From assembly GCA_021827145.1 (NCBI GenBank), contig JAKAXK010000009.1:1-42423 (forward strand): 42,423 nt of DNA, written 5' to 3'. Below, piece after piece: positions 24,727 through 33,674 of the stretch (position 1 is its first letter; each line of letters opens with the position of its first letter). The notes beneath the pieces are model-generated. The model was not told the origin of the DNA and did no database searches. It saw only the letters and a program-made list of their open reading frames with translations. This stretch comes from Pseudomonadota bacterium. Lineage in GTDB: Bacteria > Pseudomonadota > Gammaproteobacteria > Acidiferrobacterales > Acidiferrobacteraceae. The position numbers and the translations under genes are program-made.

Positions 24727-25699
24727 GATCGCGTACTGGGAAGCTATACGGCGCGCGCACGACGAGGAGCTTGCGCATGATCGCATGGTGATCGCCATGG
24801 GCGAGGACATCGGTGTGGCGGGCGGGACGTATAAGGCGACCTCTGGGCTGTATCAAAAATATGGCGCGGATCGGATTATCGATACACCCATCTCCGAGAA
24901 CTCGTATACGGGGATCGGGATAGGTGCGTCCATGGCCGGCATGCGTCCCATTATCGAGATCATGTCCATCAACTTCGCGTTGCTGGCGCTCGATACGCTC
25001 ATAAACGCTGCGGCCAAGATCCGCTATATGTCGGGCGGCCGGGCGTCCTGTCCGATCGTGATGCGCACCCCTGGGGGCACCGCGCATCAGCTGGCGGCCC
25101 AGCACTCGGCGCGTCTTGCGCGCATGTTCATGAGCACGCCAGGCCTTCGGGTCGTGACCCCGCGCGGACCGCTCGACGCCTATGGCATGTTGAAATCCGC
25201 GGTGCGGTGCAACGATCCCGTCATCATCATCGAGCATGAAAGCATGTACAACATGCGCGGCGAGGTCCCGGACGAGGAGACCTTCCGCCCGCTCGAAGGC
25301 GCGGAGATCGTGCGCGCCGGGACCGACGTTACCTTGATCGGTTACAATTACAGCGTGCACCTCTGTCTGGCAGCGGCCGACAAGCTCGCCGCCATGGGCG
25401 TAGCGGCCGAAGTCCTGGATCTGCGCGCCCTGCGGCCGATCGACCGGGACACGATCCGGCGCTCGGTCGAAAAGACGCACAAGGTGGTTATCGCCGAGGA
25501 AGACGAGGCGACGGTCGGCGTGGGCGCGGAGATCATATCGGTCATTATCGAGGAATGCTTCTTTGCGCTCGATGCGCAACCCGTGCGCGTGCACGCGGCG
25601 GACGTCCCGGTCCCCTACAACCGCCAGATGGAAAAGGCGGCCATCCCGAATGCCGACGATGTGTTGGCAGCTGCGCTCAAGGTTTTGGGCCGCGTCTGA
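24719..25699 (+). CDS. pdhB: Pyruvate dehydrogenase E1 component, beta subunit
   Basis: 'VIAMGEDIGVAGGTYKATSGL', 'DTPISENSYTGIGIGASMAGMRPIIEIMSINFALLA', 'VVIAEEDEATVGVG'; 8-bp overlap with pdhA. Confidence 0.95.
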   Translation: MAEIAYWEAIRRAHDEELAHDRMVIAMGEDIGVAGGTYKATSGLYQKYGADRIIDTPISENSYTGIGIGASMAGMRPIIEIMSINFALLALDTLINAAAKIRYMSGGRASCPIVMRTPGGTAHQLAAQHSARLARMFMSTPGLRVVTPRGPLDAYGMLKSAVRCNDPVIIIEHESMYNMRGEVPDEETFRPLEGAEIVRAGTDVTLIGYNYSVHLCLAAADKLAAMGVAAEVLDLRALRPIDRDTIRRSVEKTHKVVIAEEDEATVGVGAEIISVIIEECFFALDAQPVRVHAADVPVPYNRQMEKAAIPNADDVLAAALKVLGRV

Positions 25700-25740
25700 C
25701 GGCTCTGGCCCGACCCTCTTTGTTAGCATAGGAAGCCACT

Positions 25741-28700
25741 ATGGCCGAGCCGTTTCTCATAAAGATGCCGCAGCTTTCGGACACGATGTCTGAAGGCACG
25801 ATCGTTTCCTGGGAAAAGGCGATCGGGGATTTCATTAAGCGTGGCACCGTGGTGGCGACCGTGGAGACCGACAAGGCCATCATGGATGTCGAGGTGTTCC
25901 GCGAGGGTTATCTCTCCGGGCCGCTGGCAGCGGTCGGCGCCGCGATCCCGGTCGGCACCCCGATTGCCGCGCTCGTGGGCGAAGCGACGGCGGTGACGGA
26001 CATGCATGCGGCCGCGCCGCCGACGGCGCAGCCGGTCGTGCCCGCCGCCGTCGAGGTGCCCGCGGGTCAGGCGATCCTGATGCCGCAACTCTCGGATACC
26101 ATGACCGAAGGGACTCTGGTGTCCTGGGAAAAGGCGATCGGGGATTTCATTAAGCGTGGCACCGTGGTGGCGACTGTGGAGACCGACAAGGCCATCATGG
26201 ATGTCGAGGTGTTCCGCGAGGGTTATCTCTCCGGGCCGCAGGCCAGTGCCGGGCAGGTCGTTCCCGTGGGGCAGCCGATCGCTTTTCTGGTCGCCGATGC
26301 CAAAGAGGTGACGGAGAGCGCCTTGGCGCCGAGCGCAGTCGTGGCCGCCAAGGATGCACCCGCGCCCTTTGCGCCGGTGCCCTCCGGAAGCGTGCAAGCC
26401 AAGACCCGGGCACCGGCGATGCCGCAGGGAGCGACGCCGGCGCCGCGGCCTCGCAAGGGGACGGCGACGCCTTACGCGCGGCAACTCGCGGGCGCCCATG
26501 GTATCGATATCAATAGTCTGGCGGCGGGGACCGGCCCCGCCGGATGCATCACCGGCGCCGATGTGGCCGGTGCCGGCGGCGGGCCACGCGTCCAGGCCAA
26601 ACGGATCTTTCAGGTGCCGGGGGTCGGGCGCCCCATGGACAGCATGGAAAAGGCGGTCAGCCAGAACATGGAGTACTCGCTGTCCATGCCCTTGTTCCGC
26701 GTCACGGTCCACGTCGATCCGGCACGGCTTGGCCACACCGCCAAGGACCTCAAGGTGTCGCTCACCGTGTTACTCGCCGCGGCCGCCGCGCGCGCCATAG
26801 AACGTCACCCACGCGTGAACGCCGTCTATCAGCACGAGGATCGCATCGTCGAACGCGCGCAGATCGATGTCGGGCTTGCGGTCGAGACCGAGGGGATGGG
26901 GCTTGTGGTGCCAGTGTTACGGAATGTCCTGGCACGGTCGGTGGAGGAGTTGAACACCCAGTGGAAGGATCTCGTGGCACGCGCCCGCTTGAAGCGATTG
27001 AAGCCCGATGAGTATTCGAATCCAACGTTCACCATCTCGAACATGGGTATGCTGGGTGTCGCCCAGTTCGACGCCATTCCCGTGCCTGGGACCTCGGCGA
27101 TCTTTGCCATCGCGAGCACCCAGCCGCACGGCATGCCGGTGACCATGACCGCCGACCATAGGATCGTCAATGGCGCCGAGGCCGCCAAGTTCCTGAATAC
27201 CTTCAAGGGGCTGGTCGAAGATCCGACGTGGCTGTTGACGTCAGCGGGGCCGGCGGCTGCGGCGCGTAGTGCGCAGACCGCCACGACCCGCGCCGAGCGA
27301 CCTGTTCCTGGGGCCTTGCCGTCGGATACCAGCGCCTATGACTGCGATGTGCTAGTCATAGGCGGAGGGCCTGGCGGTGAGGACTGCGCGCGCGAACTCG
27401 TGGATCATGGGCGGCGGGTGGTCATGGTCAACGACGCCCCGTTTCCGGGTGGCGAGTGTCTTTGGCGCGGCTGCATTCCGTCGAAGGCGTGGCGCGCGGC
27501 GGCCGACCGCATCCGCGATCGCCGTCACGACGGAGATCTCGGGGTGGCCAATACCGCGGAGCCCGCGCTCGACTGGTCACGCCTTGATGCCATGCGCAAG
27601 CGTGTGCTCACGACGCGCGGTGAGATGGCCCTCAAAACCGACAGGGGCGTGCGCATCGACGTGCGCGAGGGCTTCGCCTATTTCGATTCCGACCATAGTG
27701 CGGTCATCGTGCCCGTGGAGGGCGCGGACCCTTACGAGCGGCGGGCCCCGAAGTCGGCTGCGCCCGGCCAGCGCATCACCTTTGCCAGCGCCGTCATCGC
27801 GACGGGCGCCCCGCCTTTCGTGCCGCCCATCCCTGGGGCCGATAGTCCGGGGGTCTTGACCTCGGATACGGTGTGGAAGCTCGAGAGGCCGCCCAAGCAT
27901 CTCGTGATCGTGGGTGCTGGCGCCATCGGGCTTGAGATGGCGCAGATCTTCGTCGACTTTGGCTGCGAGGTCACGGTGTTGGAGGCGCGCGACCGGGTGC
28001 TCCCCGAGGTCGAGGCCGAGGTGGCCACACAGCTTGCCGCTTTGCTCGCCAAAGAAGCGCGTCTGTCGGTCGTCACGTCAGCCCAGGTGCAGGGTATCGA
28101 GGGTGCCCCGGGCTCAATCACGGTGCGTTACGCCGTCGGCGCCGATGCGCGCGTGGCGCAGGCGGATTATGTGTTGCTGGCGACCGGCAAGCGCCCGGTC
28201 ACAGAGCCCCTGGCGCTGGCGCGGGCCGGTGTCGCCACCGACCGTGGCGTCATTACCGTCAATGAGCGCTGTCAGACGAACGTCCCGCATATTTTCGCGG
28301 TGGGCGACGTGGTGGGGGGCTATATGCTTGCCCATACGGCCGGCCACCAGGGGCGGGTGGCGGCCCAGACCTTGCTCGGCCACGAGGCGGCGTATGAGGA
28401 ACACAAGGACTGCGGTGTGATTTTCACGCGGCCGCAGGCGGCGTTCGTCGGTGTGTCGGCGGAGCAGGCGCGCGCCCAAGGTCTGGACCCGGTCGAGATC
28501 AAGGTACCTTTCTCGATAGACGCCAAGGCCATGATCACGGGCGAGACCGCGGGCTTTATCAAGATGGTGGCCGATCGCGCCACGCGACGCATCGTCGGCG
28601 TGCATTTTCTGGCCGACCATGCCGATACCCTGATCGGCTCGGCGGTGCTTATGGTGAGCGCCGGCCTCACCCTAGAACAGGTAGGTTCGGCAATCCATCC

Positions 28701-28785
28701 GCATCCGACGCAGACGGAACTCTTCGGGGATCTCGCCCGACGATTGCTCGCGCGCTTGAGGAGAACGGCGCGTGCCACGAGTTGA
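25741..28785 (+). CDS. Fused dihydrolipoyl acyltransferase (E2: two lipoyl domains, E1/E3-binding domain, catalytic domain) and dihydrolipoyl dehydrogenase (E3)
   Basis: Lipoyl 'ETDKAIMDVE' twice; binding domain 'ATPYARQLAGAHGIDINSLAGTG'-like; E2 'TADHRIVNGAEAAKFLNTF'; E3 'VLVIGGGPGG', 'GGECLWRGCIPSKAW', 'VIVGAGAIGLEMAQIF', 'HPHPTQTE'. Single uninterrupted 1014-aa frame. Confidence 0.95.
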   Translation: MAEPFLIKMPQLSDTMSEGTIVSWEKAIGDFIKRGTVVATVETDKAIMDVEVFREGYLSGPLAAVGAAIPVGTPIAALVGEATAVTDMHAAAPPTAQPVVPAAVEVPAGQAILMPQLSDTMTEGTLVSWEKAIGDFIKRGTVVATVETDKAIMDVEVFREGYLSGPQASAGQVVPVGQPIAFLVADAKEVTESALAPSAVVAAKDAPAPFAPVPSGSVQAKTRAPAMPQGATPAPRPRKGTATPYARQLAGAHGIDINSLAAGTGPAGCITGADVAGAGGGPRVQAKRIFQVPGVGRPMDSMEKAVSQNMEYSLSMPLFRVTVHVDPARLGHTAKDLKVSLTVLLAAAAARAIERHPRVNAVYQHEDRIVERAQIDVGLAVETEGMGLVVPVLRNVLARSVEELNTQWKDLVARARLKRLKPDEYSNPTFTISNMGMLGVAQFDAIPVPGTSAIFAIASTQPHGMPVTMTADHRIVNGAEAAKFLNTFKGLVEDPTWLLTSAGPAAAARSAQTATTRAERPVPGALPSDTSAYDCDVLVIGGGPGGEDCARELVDHGRRVVMVNDAPFPGGECLWRGCIPSKAWRAAADRIRDRRHDGDLGVANTAEPALDWSRLDAMRKRVLTTRGEMALKTDRGVRIDVREGFAYFDSDHSAVIVPVEGADPYERRAPKSAAPGQRITFASAVIATGAPPFVPPIPGADSPGVLTSDTVWKLERPPKHLVIVGAGAIGLEMAQIFVDFGCEVTVLEARDRVLPEVEAEVATQLAALLAKEARLSVVTSAQVQGIEGAPGSITVRYAVGADARVAQADYVLLATGKRPVTEPLALARAGVATDRGVITVNERCQTNVPHIFAVGDVVGGYMLAHTAGHQGRVAAQTLLGHEAAYEEHKDCGVIFTRPQAAFVGVSAEQARAQGLDPVEIKVPFSIDAKAMITGETAGFIKMVADRATRRIVGVHFLADHADTLIGSAVLMVSAGLTLEQVGSAIHPHPTQTELFGDLARRLLARLRRTARATS
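25807..25924 (+). repeat. 118-bp direct repeat, copy 1 (first lipoyl domain)
   Basis: Identical to 26122-26239 except one C/T (25860 vs 26175). Confidence 0.95.
26122..26239 (+). repeat. 118-bp direct repeat, copy 2 (second lipoyl domain)
   Basis: Identical to 25807-25924 except one base; offset 315 bp (105 codons). Confidence 0.95.
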
Positions 28786-28797
28786 GGGGGTGTCCCT

Positions 28798-30009
28798 ATG
28801 AGTGACGTAAAGAAGGTTGTACTGGCCTACTCCGGGGGGCTCGACACCTCGGTGATCCTGCAGTGGCTCATCGAGCACTACGGCTGCGAGGTCGTGACGT
28901 TCACGGCTGATATCGGCCAGGGCGAGGAACTCGAGCCGGCGCGCGAGAAGGCCCGTGCGGCCGGGGTGCGTGAGATCTATATCGATGATCTGAAGGAGGA
29001 GTTCGCGCGCGATTTCGTGTTCCCGATGTTTCGTGCCAACGCCCTTTACGAGGGGGAGTACCTGCTCGGCACGTCCATCGCGCGCCCCTTGATTGCCAAG
29101 CGCCAGATCGAGATCGCGCGCGAGACCGGCGCCGACGCGGTCGCGCATGGCGCCACTGGCAAGGGTAACGATCAGGTGCGCTTCGAGCTCGGGTATTTCG
29201 CCCTGAACCCCGATATTCGAGTCATCGCCCCCTGGCGGGAATGGGATTTGAATTCGCGCGAACGTCTCCTGGCCTATGCGGAGAGCCATGGCATCTCCGT
29301 CGAGCACAAGCGCAAGGGCGCCTCGCCATACTCCATGGATGCCAATCTGCTCCATATCTCCTACGAGGGCGGTATCCTCGAGGATCCCTGGCAGGAACCG
29401 GAGGCTTCGATGTGGCGTTGGACCTGCGCCCCGGAAGAAGCCCCTGATGAACCGCAGTGGATTGAGTTGACGTATACGCGCGGGGATGTGACGGCGATCG
29501 ACGGCATCCCCCTGTCGCCGGCGCAGGTGTTGGCCACCCTGAATGAGGCCGGCGGGCGTCACGGCATCGGACGCCTGGACTTGGTCGAGAACCGCTATGT
29601 GGGCATCAAGTCGCGCGGCTGCTACGAGACGCCGGGCGGGACCATTTTGCTGCGCGCCCATCGCGCCATGGAGTCGCTCACGCTGGATCGGGAAGTCGCC
29701 CACCTGAAAGACGATCTGATGCCGCGCTATGCAGCCCTGATCTACAATGGCTACTGGTGGAGCCCGGAACGCAAGCTTCTTCAGGAACTTATTGATAAAT
29801 CACAGGAAACAGTGAATGGCCGGGTACGGCTCAAGCTCTTCAAGGGGCAGGCTTCGGTGGTCGGGCGGGAGTCGGCCAGCGACTCGCTCTTCGATCCGGC
29901 CATCGCCACTTTCGAGGATGACGGCGGGCGTTACAACCAGGGTGACGCCACGGGCTTCATCCGCTTGACCGCCCTGCGTTTACGGACCGCGGCGCGCCTG
30001 CGCAAATAA
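28798..30009 (+). CDS. argG: Argininosuccinate synthase
   Basis: '[18 protein letters not shown]', '[21 protein letters not shown]', '[17 protein letters not shown]'. Confidence 0.98.
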   Translation: MSDVKKVVLAYSGGLDTSVILQWLIEHYGCEVVTFTADIGQGEELEPAREKARAAGVREIYIDDLKEEFARDFVFPMFRANALYEGEYLLGTSIARPLIAKRQIEIARETGADAVAHGATGKGNDQVRFELGYFALNPDIRVIAPWREWDLNSRERLLAYAESHGISVEHKRKGASPYSMDANLLHISYEGGILEDPWQEPEASMWRWTCAPEEAPDEPQWIELTYTRGDVTAIDGIPLSPAQVLATLNEAGGRHGIGRLDLVENRYVGIKSRGCYETPGGTILLRAHRAMESLTLDREVAHLKDDLMPRYAALIYNGYWWSPERKLLQELIDKSQETVNGRVRLKLFKGQASVVGRESASDSLFDPAIATFEDDGGRYNQGDATGFIRLTALRLRTAARLRK

Positions 30010-30029
30010 AGCGCATAAATTTCGGCTTG

Positions 30030-30045
30030 TGGCATAACCCTTGCA
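30030..30045 (+). promoter_or_regulatory. Putative sigma54 (-24/-12) promoter TGGCATAACCCTTGCA
   Basis: TGGCAT-N5-TTGCA with exact GG/GC spacing, in the argG/histidine-kinase intergenic region. Confidence 0.55.
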
Positions 30046-30080
30046 CCTATCCGTAGGGAGAGGATGCAGGGGAGCGGGAC

Positions 30081-31880
30081 GTGACGTTCGAAGCGGCGGG
30101 CACGGGGGTGAAGGGGCTGCCGGCGGCACCCCTGGGAGCGACTGAGGTCCAGCGAGAGCAGGTCGGTCTTATATACGCCAGCCTGCCGCCGGGGCTGCTG
30201 ATCACCGCGGTCAATGCCACCATTCTCGCGTTCATGGAGTGGCATGTCGTGCCGCAGGCGCGCATCGCCGCTTGGCTCTTGGCGGTGCTGCTTGTGGCGG
30301 TCGCGCGTTACCGACTGGTCGGGTACTATCGTAGGACACCGGAGGCCCACGATACACGCACGTGGGGCCGCTACTACGCCATCGCGACCGCAGCGGCGGG
30401 GCTCGTGTGGGGCGCGACCGCCGTGTGGCTCTTTCCACAAGCGCTGTTACCGCAGGTGTTTCTGTTTTTCATGCTCACGGCCATGACCGTGGGCGCGGTC
30501 GTCAGTTTCTCCGCGATATTTTCGGTCGCCCTTTTATTCGTCGTTCCCGTGTTGGCTCCCCTGGCGCTGCGTCTCTTCGTTTCGGGTGGCCGTACGCATG
30601 AGGCCATGGCCCTGGTCGCGCTTGCGTTCATGGGGGTCATGCTCCTGACAGCGCGACGCGTCGAGCGCACGATCATGGCCTCGCTGCAATTGCGGTTCGA
30701 GAACCGCGGTCTCATTGCCCATCTGGAGGCGGAGCAGGCCGCTGCCCACCGCTTGAATGAGGAGCTGAGACGCGAGGTGGTCCTCCATAGTCGCACGGCG
30801 GGGGATCTCAAGGAGCGCGAAACGTATATCCGCGCCGTGCTTGAGCATGTCGAAGAGGGGATCGTCACGGTGGACCGTGCCGGCTGCTTGCGATCCTTGA
30901 ATCGCGAGGCTTTGCGCATATTCGGCTACGAGGAGGAGGAGATCATAGGGTCCCACTTTTCGCAGCTCGTCCCGGCCGCCGAGCGCGTCGAGTACACACA
31001 GTTTCTGGAAAGCCAGATCGAGCGCGCCGGCGTTAAGTTCGCCGGACATGGCTTGGAAGTCAACGGTTTGCGGCGGGACGGCACTGTATTCCCGATGGAA
31101 CTTGGCTTGAGCGCGATGACGGTGGGTTCGGAGCGTGGGTTCGTCGCCGTGACCCGTGATGTGACGAATCGCCGACGCAGCGAGCAGTTGAAGAGTGAGC
31201 TGGTGGCCACCTTAGGCCACGAGATCAGGACGCCGCTCACCTCGGCCTTGGGTTCGCTCGGGCTCTTGACCGAAACCGCTACCACCAAACTTGCGAGCGA
31301 TGACAGGCGCCTTCTCAGGATCGCGCGCAGCAATATGGAGCGCTTGGCGCGTACGGTCGCCGAACTCCTCGATGTCGACAACAATGATGCGGCCACCATG
31401 AAATGGACGCTGGCGCCGCTTGTACTGGTGCGCCTGGCTGAAGATGCGGTATCCGCGGATGCCGATTATGCCCAGGCGCGGAACATCCGTCTCGCCCTCG
31501 ATCCTTGCTCGAGCGCGGCCGTGATTCAGGGGGATCGGGGCCTGCTGCTGCGCGCCGTGAGCCATCTCTTGATCAACGCCATCCATCTCGCCCCGCCGCA
31601 TACGACCGTCGAGGTCGCCGTTACGACCGAAATGGGGGTCGGCGTCGTTTCGGTCCGCGATTGCGGTGTGGCCTTGCCCCCGGAAGCCCGCATCCGCCTG
31701 TTCGATCCGCAGCCCGGCACGTCAGTCCGCGGCCGTGTCGCGCCCCGCAGTCTCTGGGTGGCGCGCGCCATCGCCGAGAAACACGGGGGTACCGTAGGCT
31801 ACGAGGCGCGCGAGGCCGGCGGTTCGCATTTCTTCCTGCGCGTGCCCCTGTTTGCCGTTACAAAGGCCGGTAGAGCTTGA
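30081..31880 (+). CDS. Membrane PAS-domain sensor histidine kinase
   Basis: N-terminal multi-TM region; PAS 'ILEHVEEGIVTVDRAGCLRSLNREALRIFGYEEEEIIG'-like; HisKA 'LVATLGHEIRTPLTSALGSLGLL'; degenerate ATPase C-terminus. Confidence 0.87.
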   Translation: MTFEAAGTGVKGLPAAPLGATEVQREQVGLIYASLPPGLLITAVNATILAFMEWHVVPQARIAAWLLAVLLVAVARYRLVGYYRRTPEAHDTRTWGRYYAIATAAAGLVWGATAVWLFPQALLPQVFLFFMLTAMTVGAVVSFSAIFSVALLFVVPVLAPLALRLFVSGGRTHEAMALVALAFMGVMLLTARRVERTIMASLQLRFENRGLIAHLEAEQAAAHRLNEELRREVVLHSRTAGDLKERETYIRAVLEHVEEGIVTVDRAGCLRSLNREALRIFGYEEEEIIGSHFSQLVPAAERVEYTQFLESQIERAGVKFAGHGLEVNGLRRDGTVFPMELGLSAMTVGSERGFVAVTRDVTNRRRSEQLKSELVATLGHEIRTPLTSALGSLGLLTETATTKLASDDRRLLRIARSNMERLARTVAELLDVDNNDAATMKWTLAPLVLVRLAEDAVSADADYAQARNIRLALDPCSSAAVIQGDRGLLLRAVSHLLINAIHLAPPHTTVEVAVTTEMGVGVVSVRDCGVALPPEARIRLFDPQPGTSVRGRVAPRSLWVARAIAEKHGGTVGYEAREAGGSHFFLRVPLFAVTKAGRA

Positions 31881-32295
31881 TGCCGGAGGTTCCTGGACCA
31901 TAATAGTCGGGAAGCTCTTCGTGTTCCTCGAAGCCGAGGTCCGCGTAGAGGCGCCGGGCGCCCAGATTGGTGTTTTTTACCTCCGCGCGCATGGCCTGTA
32001 CCCCCTGTTCCCGCAACCAGGCGAAGGAGGCCCCGAGCAGGCGTTTGGCCACACCTTTGTTACGGTGCGCGGGGTCGACAGCCAGGGAGTAGAGGCGGCC
32101 CCAGCGTTTACGTCCATTGGAGGCGACCAATAGACAGGCGGCACCCTCGAACTGGCCCGCCACGAACCATGCGCAGTGGGGGCTTGCGAGTTGATAGCGG
32201 AGTTGGCGGCGATGAAAGAGCCCGTCCCCGGCCGAGAAGCAGCGGGCCTCGAGGGCCATAAGGCCCTCGAGGTCGGCCAGGCCCGCTCGCCTCAA
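31858..32295 (-). CDS. GNAT family N-acetyltransferase
   Basis: 'RLYSLAVDPAHRNKGVAKRLLGASFAWLREQG...LGARRLYADLGFEE'; TTG start overlapping the upstream stop. Confidence 0.88.
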   Translation of the reverse strand: MRRAGLADLEGLMALEARCFSAGDGLFHRRQLRYQLASPHCAWFVAGQFEGAACLLVASNGRKRWGRLYSLAVDPAHRNKGVAKRLLGASFAWLREQGVQAMRAEVKNTNLGARRLYADLGFEEHEELPDYYGPGTSGIKLYRPL

Positions 32296-33377
32296 CGGAT
32301 TTCCGCCGGGACCCGCCGGTGGAGGATCACCTTCTCGCCGAACATGGCCGGTCGGTAGCTCATCTTGACGCGCCGCAGGTTTTCGAAGCCGAGGTCGTCG
32401 CCCACATTGATATAGGTGGAGTGTGCGAAGACCTTGGTGAATTCCCGGAACAGATATTGCGCTGCCCCCTGAATGTGGAAATTGGTCTTTTCGATAAGGA
32501 CGTTGGCCACGTCAGGGCTCAGGCGCTCCCCGAATGTGAAACCTTCCAGGACCCCGTCTATAAAGAGACAGAGCCCTTCGAGACCCAGCTCCTCGTAGAG
32601 GGCGATGGTGCGGTTGATCGCCTTGCGTTCGAGCTCGAGATTGTAAAGGAAGTCCTCGAGCGAGCCCTCGGGGAGCGCACGGATGCGGTTCTCCGTCCAG
32701 GTATTGACCAGGCTGCGCGCCGCCTCCCGATGTTCGGTGGAGAACGGCACCAGTGTATGGTTCGGGTAGGCGCGCCGGAATTGGTTGATTTCGTTGCGCT
32801 TGGTCTTGAAGGCGTTGCCGCGCAGCTCGATCAGGTCGGAGGTGCGGTAGATGTAGTCGGGGTTTGTGACCTCGACATGCCAGCCTTCACCCTCGATGAG
32901 GGGCGCGCCATCCTCGGCATGATCCAGGATCTGAAGAAAATCCTTGTACACGAAGTCCAGACGCGCCTGGTAGGGCGATGGATTGTATTGATCCATGATG
33001 CGGATACAGGTCTTCAGTGCACGCTTTTGTTTATGCGGCTCGCCCAGCGGCGGCAGGAGCATGGTCAGGCCATTACCGGATAGCCCAAAAAGGCAGAAGC
33101 AGCCTTCTATGATCTGATAGAAGCCGCTGGCTTGATAGAGCCAGATGACGTTGTTCGCGAAGCTGTAATCGGACAGGGCCACACCCAGACGTGCGACCGC
33201 ATCGTCGAAGTAGGGCTTGGCGTTCTTGTCGAAGGGGAAGAGTCGATATTTGCCCGAGACGAGGTAGCGTCCCTGCGGTTCGAGACGTCGGCGATTATCG
33301 GAGTCGAGGGCTTGCGGGCGACCCTTGGCTGGCGTGAGGAAATGCGCGTCCATCACGGCGTTGACGGCGTTCAACAT
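32292..33377 (-). CDS. DUF2156 / phosphatidylglycerol lysyltransferase C-terminal-like (GNAT-fold) protein
   Basis: 'NPDYIYRTSDLIELRGNAFKTKRNEINQFRRAYPNHTLVPFS' and 'FTFGERLSPDVANVLIEKTNFHIQGAAQYLFREF' resemble DUF2156/LPG_synthase_C. Confidence 0.82.
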   Translation of the reverse strand: MLNAVNAVMDAHFLTPAKGRPQALDSDNRRRLEPQGRYLVSGKYRLFPFDKNAKPYFDDAVARLGVALSDYSFANNVIWLYQASGFYQIIEGCFCLFGLSGNGLTMLLPPLGEPHKQKRALKTCIRIMDQYNPSPYQARLDFVYKDFLQILDHAEDGAPLIEGEGWHVEVTNPDYIYRTSDLIELRGNAFKTKRNEINQFRRAYPNHTLVPFSTEHREAARSLVNTWTENRIRALPEGSLEDFLYNLELERKAINRTIALYEELGLEGLCLFIDGVLEGFTFGERLSPDVANVLIEKTNFHIQGAAQYLFREFTKVFAHSTYINVGDDLGFENLRRVKMSYRPAMFGEKVILHRRVPAEIR

Positions 33378-33414
33378 GCTTCCTCCCAGGCGCGCGCTGA
33401 GCAGGGGAGGAAGC
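33378..33414 (-). promoter_or_regulatory. Shine-Dalgarno-sequestering stem upstream of the DUF2156 start
   Basis: mRNA GCUUCCUCCC (33414-33405) pairs perfectly with GGGAGGAAGC (33387-33378), which abuts the AUG at 33377; 17-nt loop. Confidence 0.7.
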
Positions 33415-33504
33415 TCGGTTCGGGGGGGTCGTTGTCTGTTTTTTCGATCTCGAGTGTCACGCGTTTGTCCTCAGGTCGGCCTCTCGTGGCCAAATCGTGC
33501 CCAT

Positions 33505-33527
33505 AAAAAACGGGGCTAAAAGCCCCG
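33505..33527 (-). terminator. Intrinsic terminator (minus strand)
   Basis: Minus strand CGGGGCT-TTT-AGCCCCG followed by TTTTTT. Confidence 0.88.
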
Positions 33528-33578
33528 CGTACCGTGTACGGTGATTTTGCTTCGACTTTCGGTTGACGTTCAAGCGAC

Positions 33579-33668
33579 TCACGACTCTTTCGATGTCCTC
33601 TTTTTTCGTGTCTGTGCCGCGCGCGATTTTCGTACGCGGCCGACACGACCCTTGACGGGTCTTCCCAT
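33579..33668 (-). CDS. Candidate 29-aa Lys/Arg-rich small protein or leader peptide, or part of a small RNA
   Basis: ATG to TGA frame: MGRPVKGRVGRVRKSRAAQTRKKRTSKES (12 of 29 K/R), between a good promoter and an intrinsic terminator. Too short to appear in the ORF track. Confidence 0.4.
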   Translation of the reverse strand: MGRPVKGRVGRVRKSRAAQTRKKRTSKES

Positions 33669-33674
33669 GCCCCT

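Noticed and set aside
24527-25729. 400-aa minus-strand ORF antisense to pdhB
   Set aside because: Shadow of the E1 beta gene.
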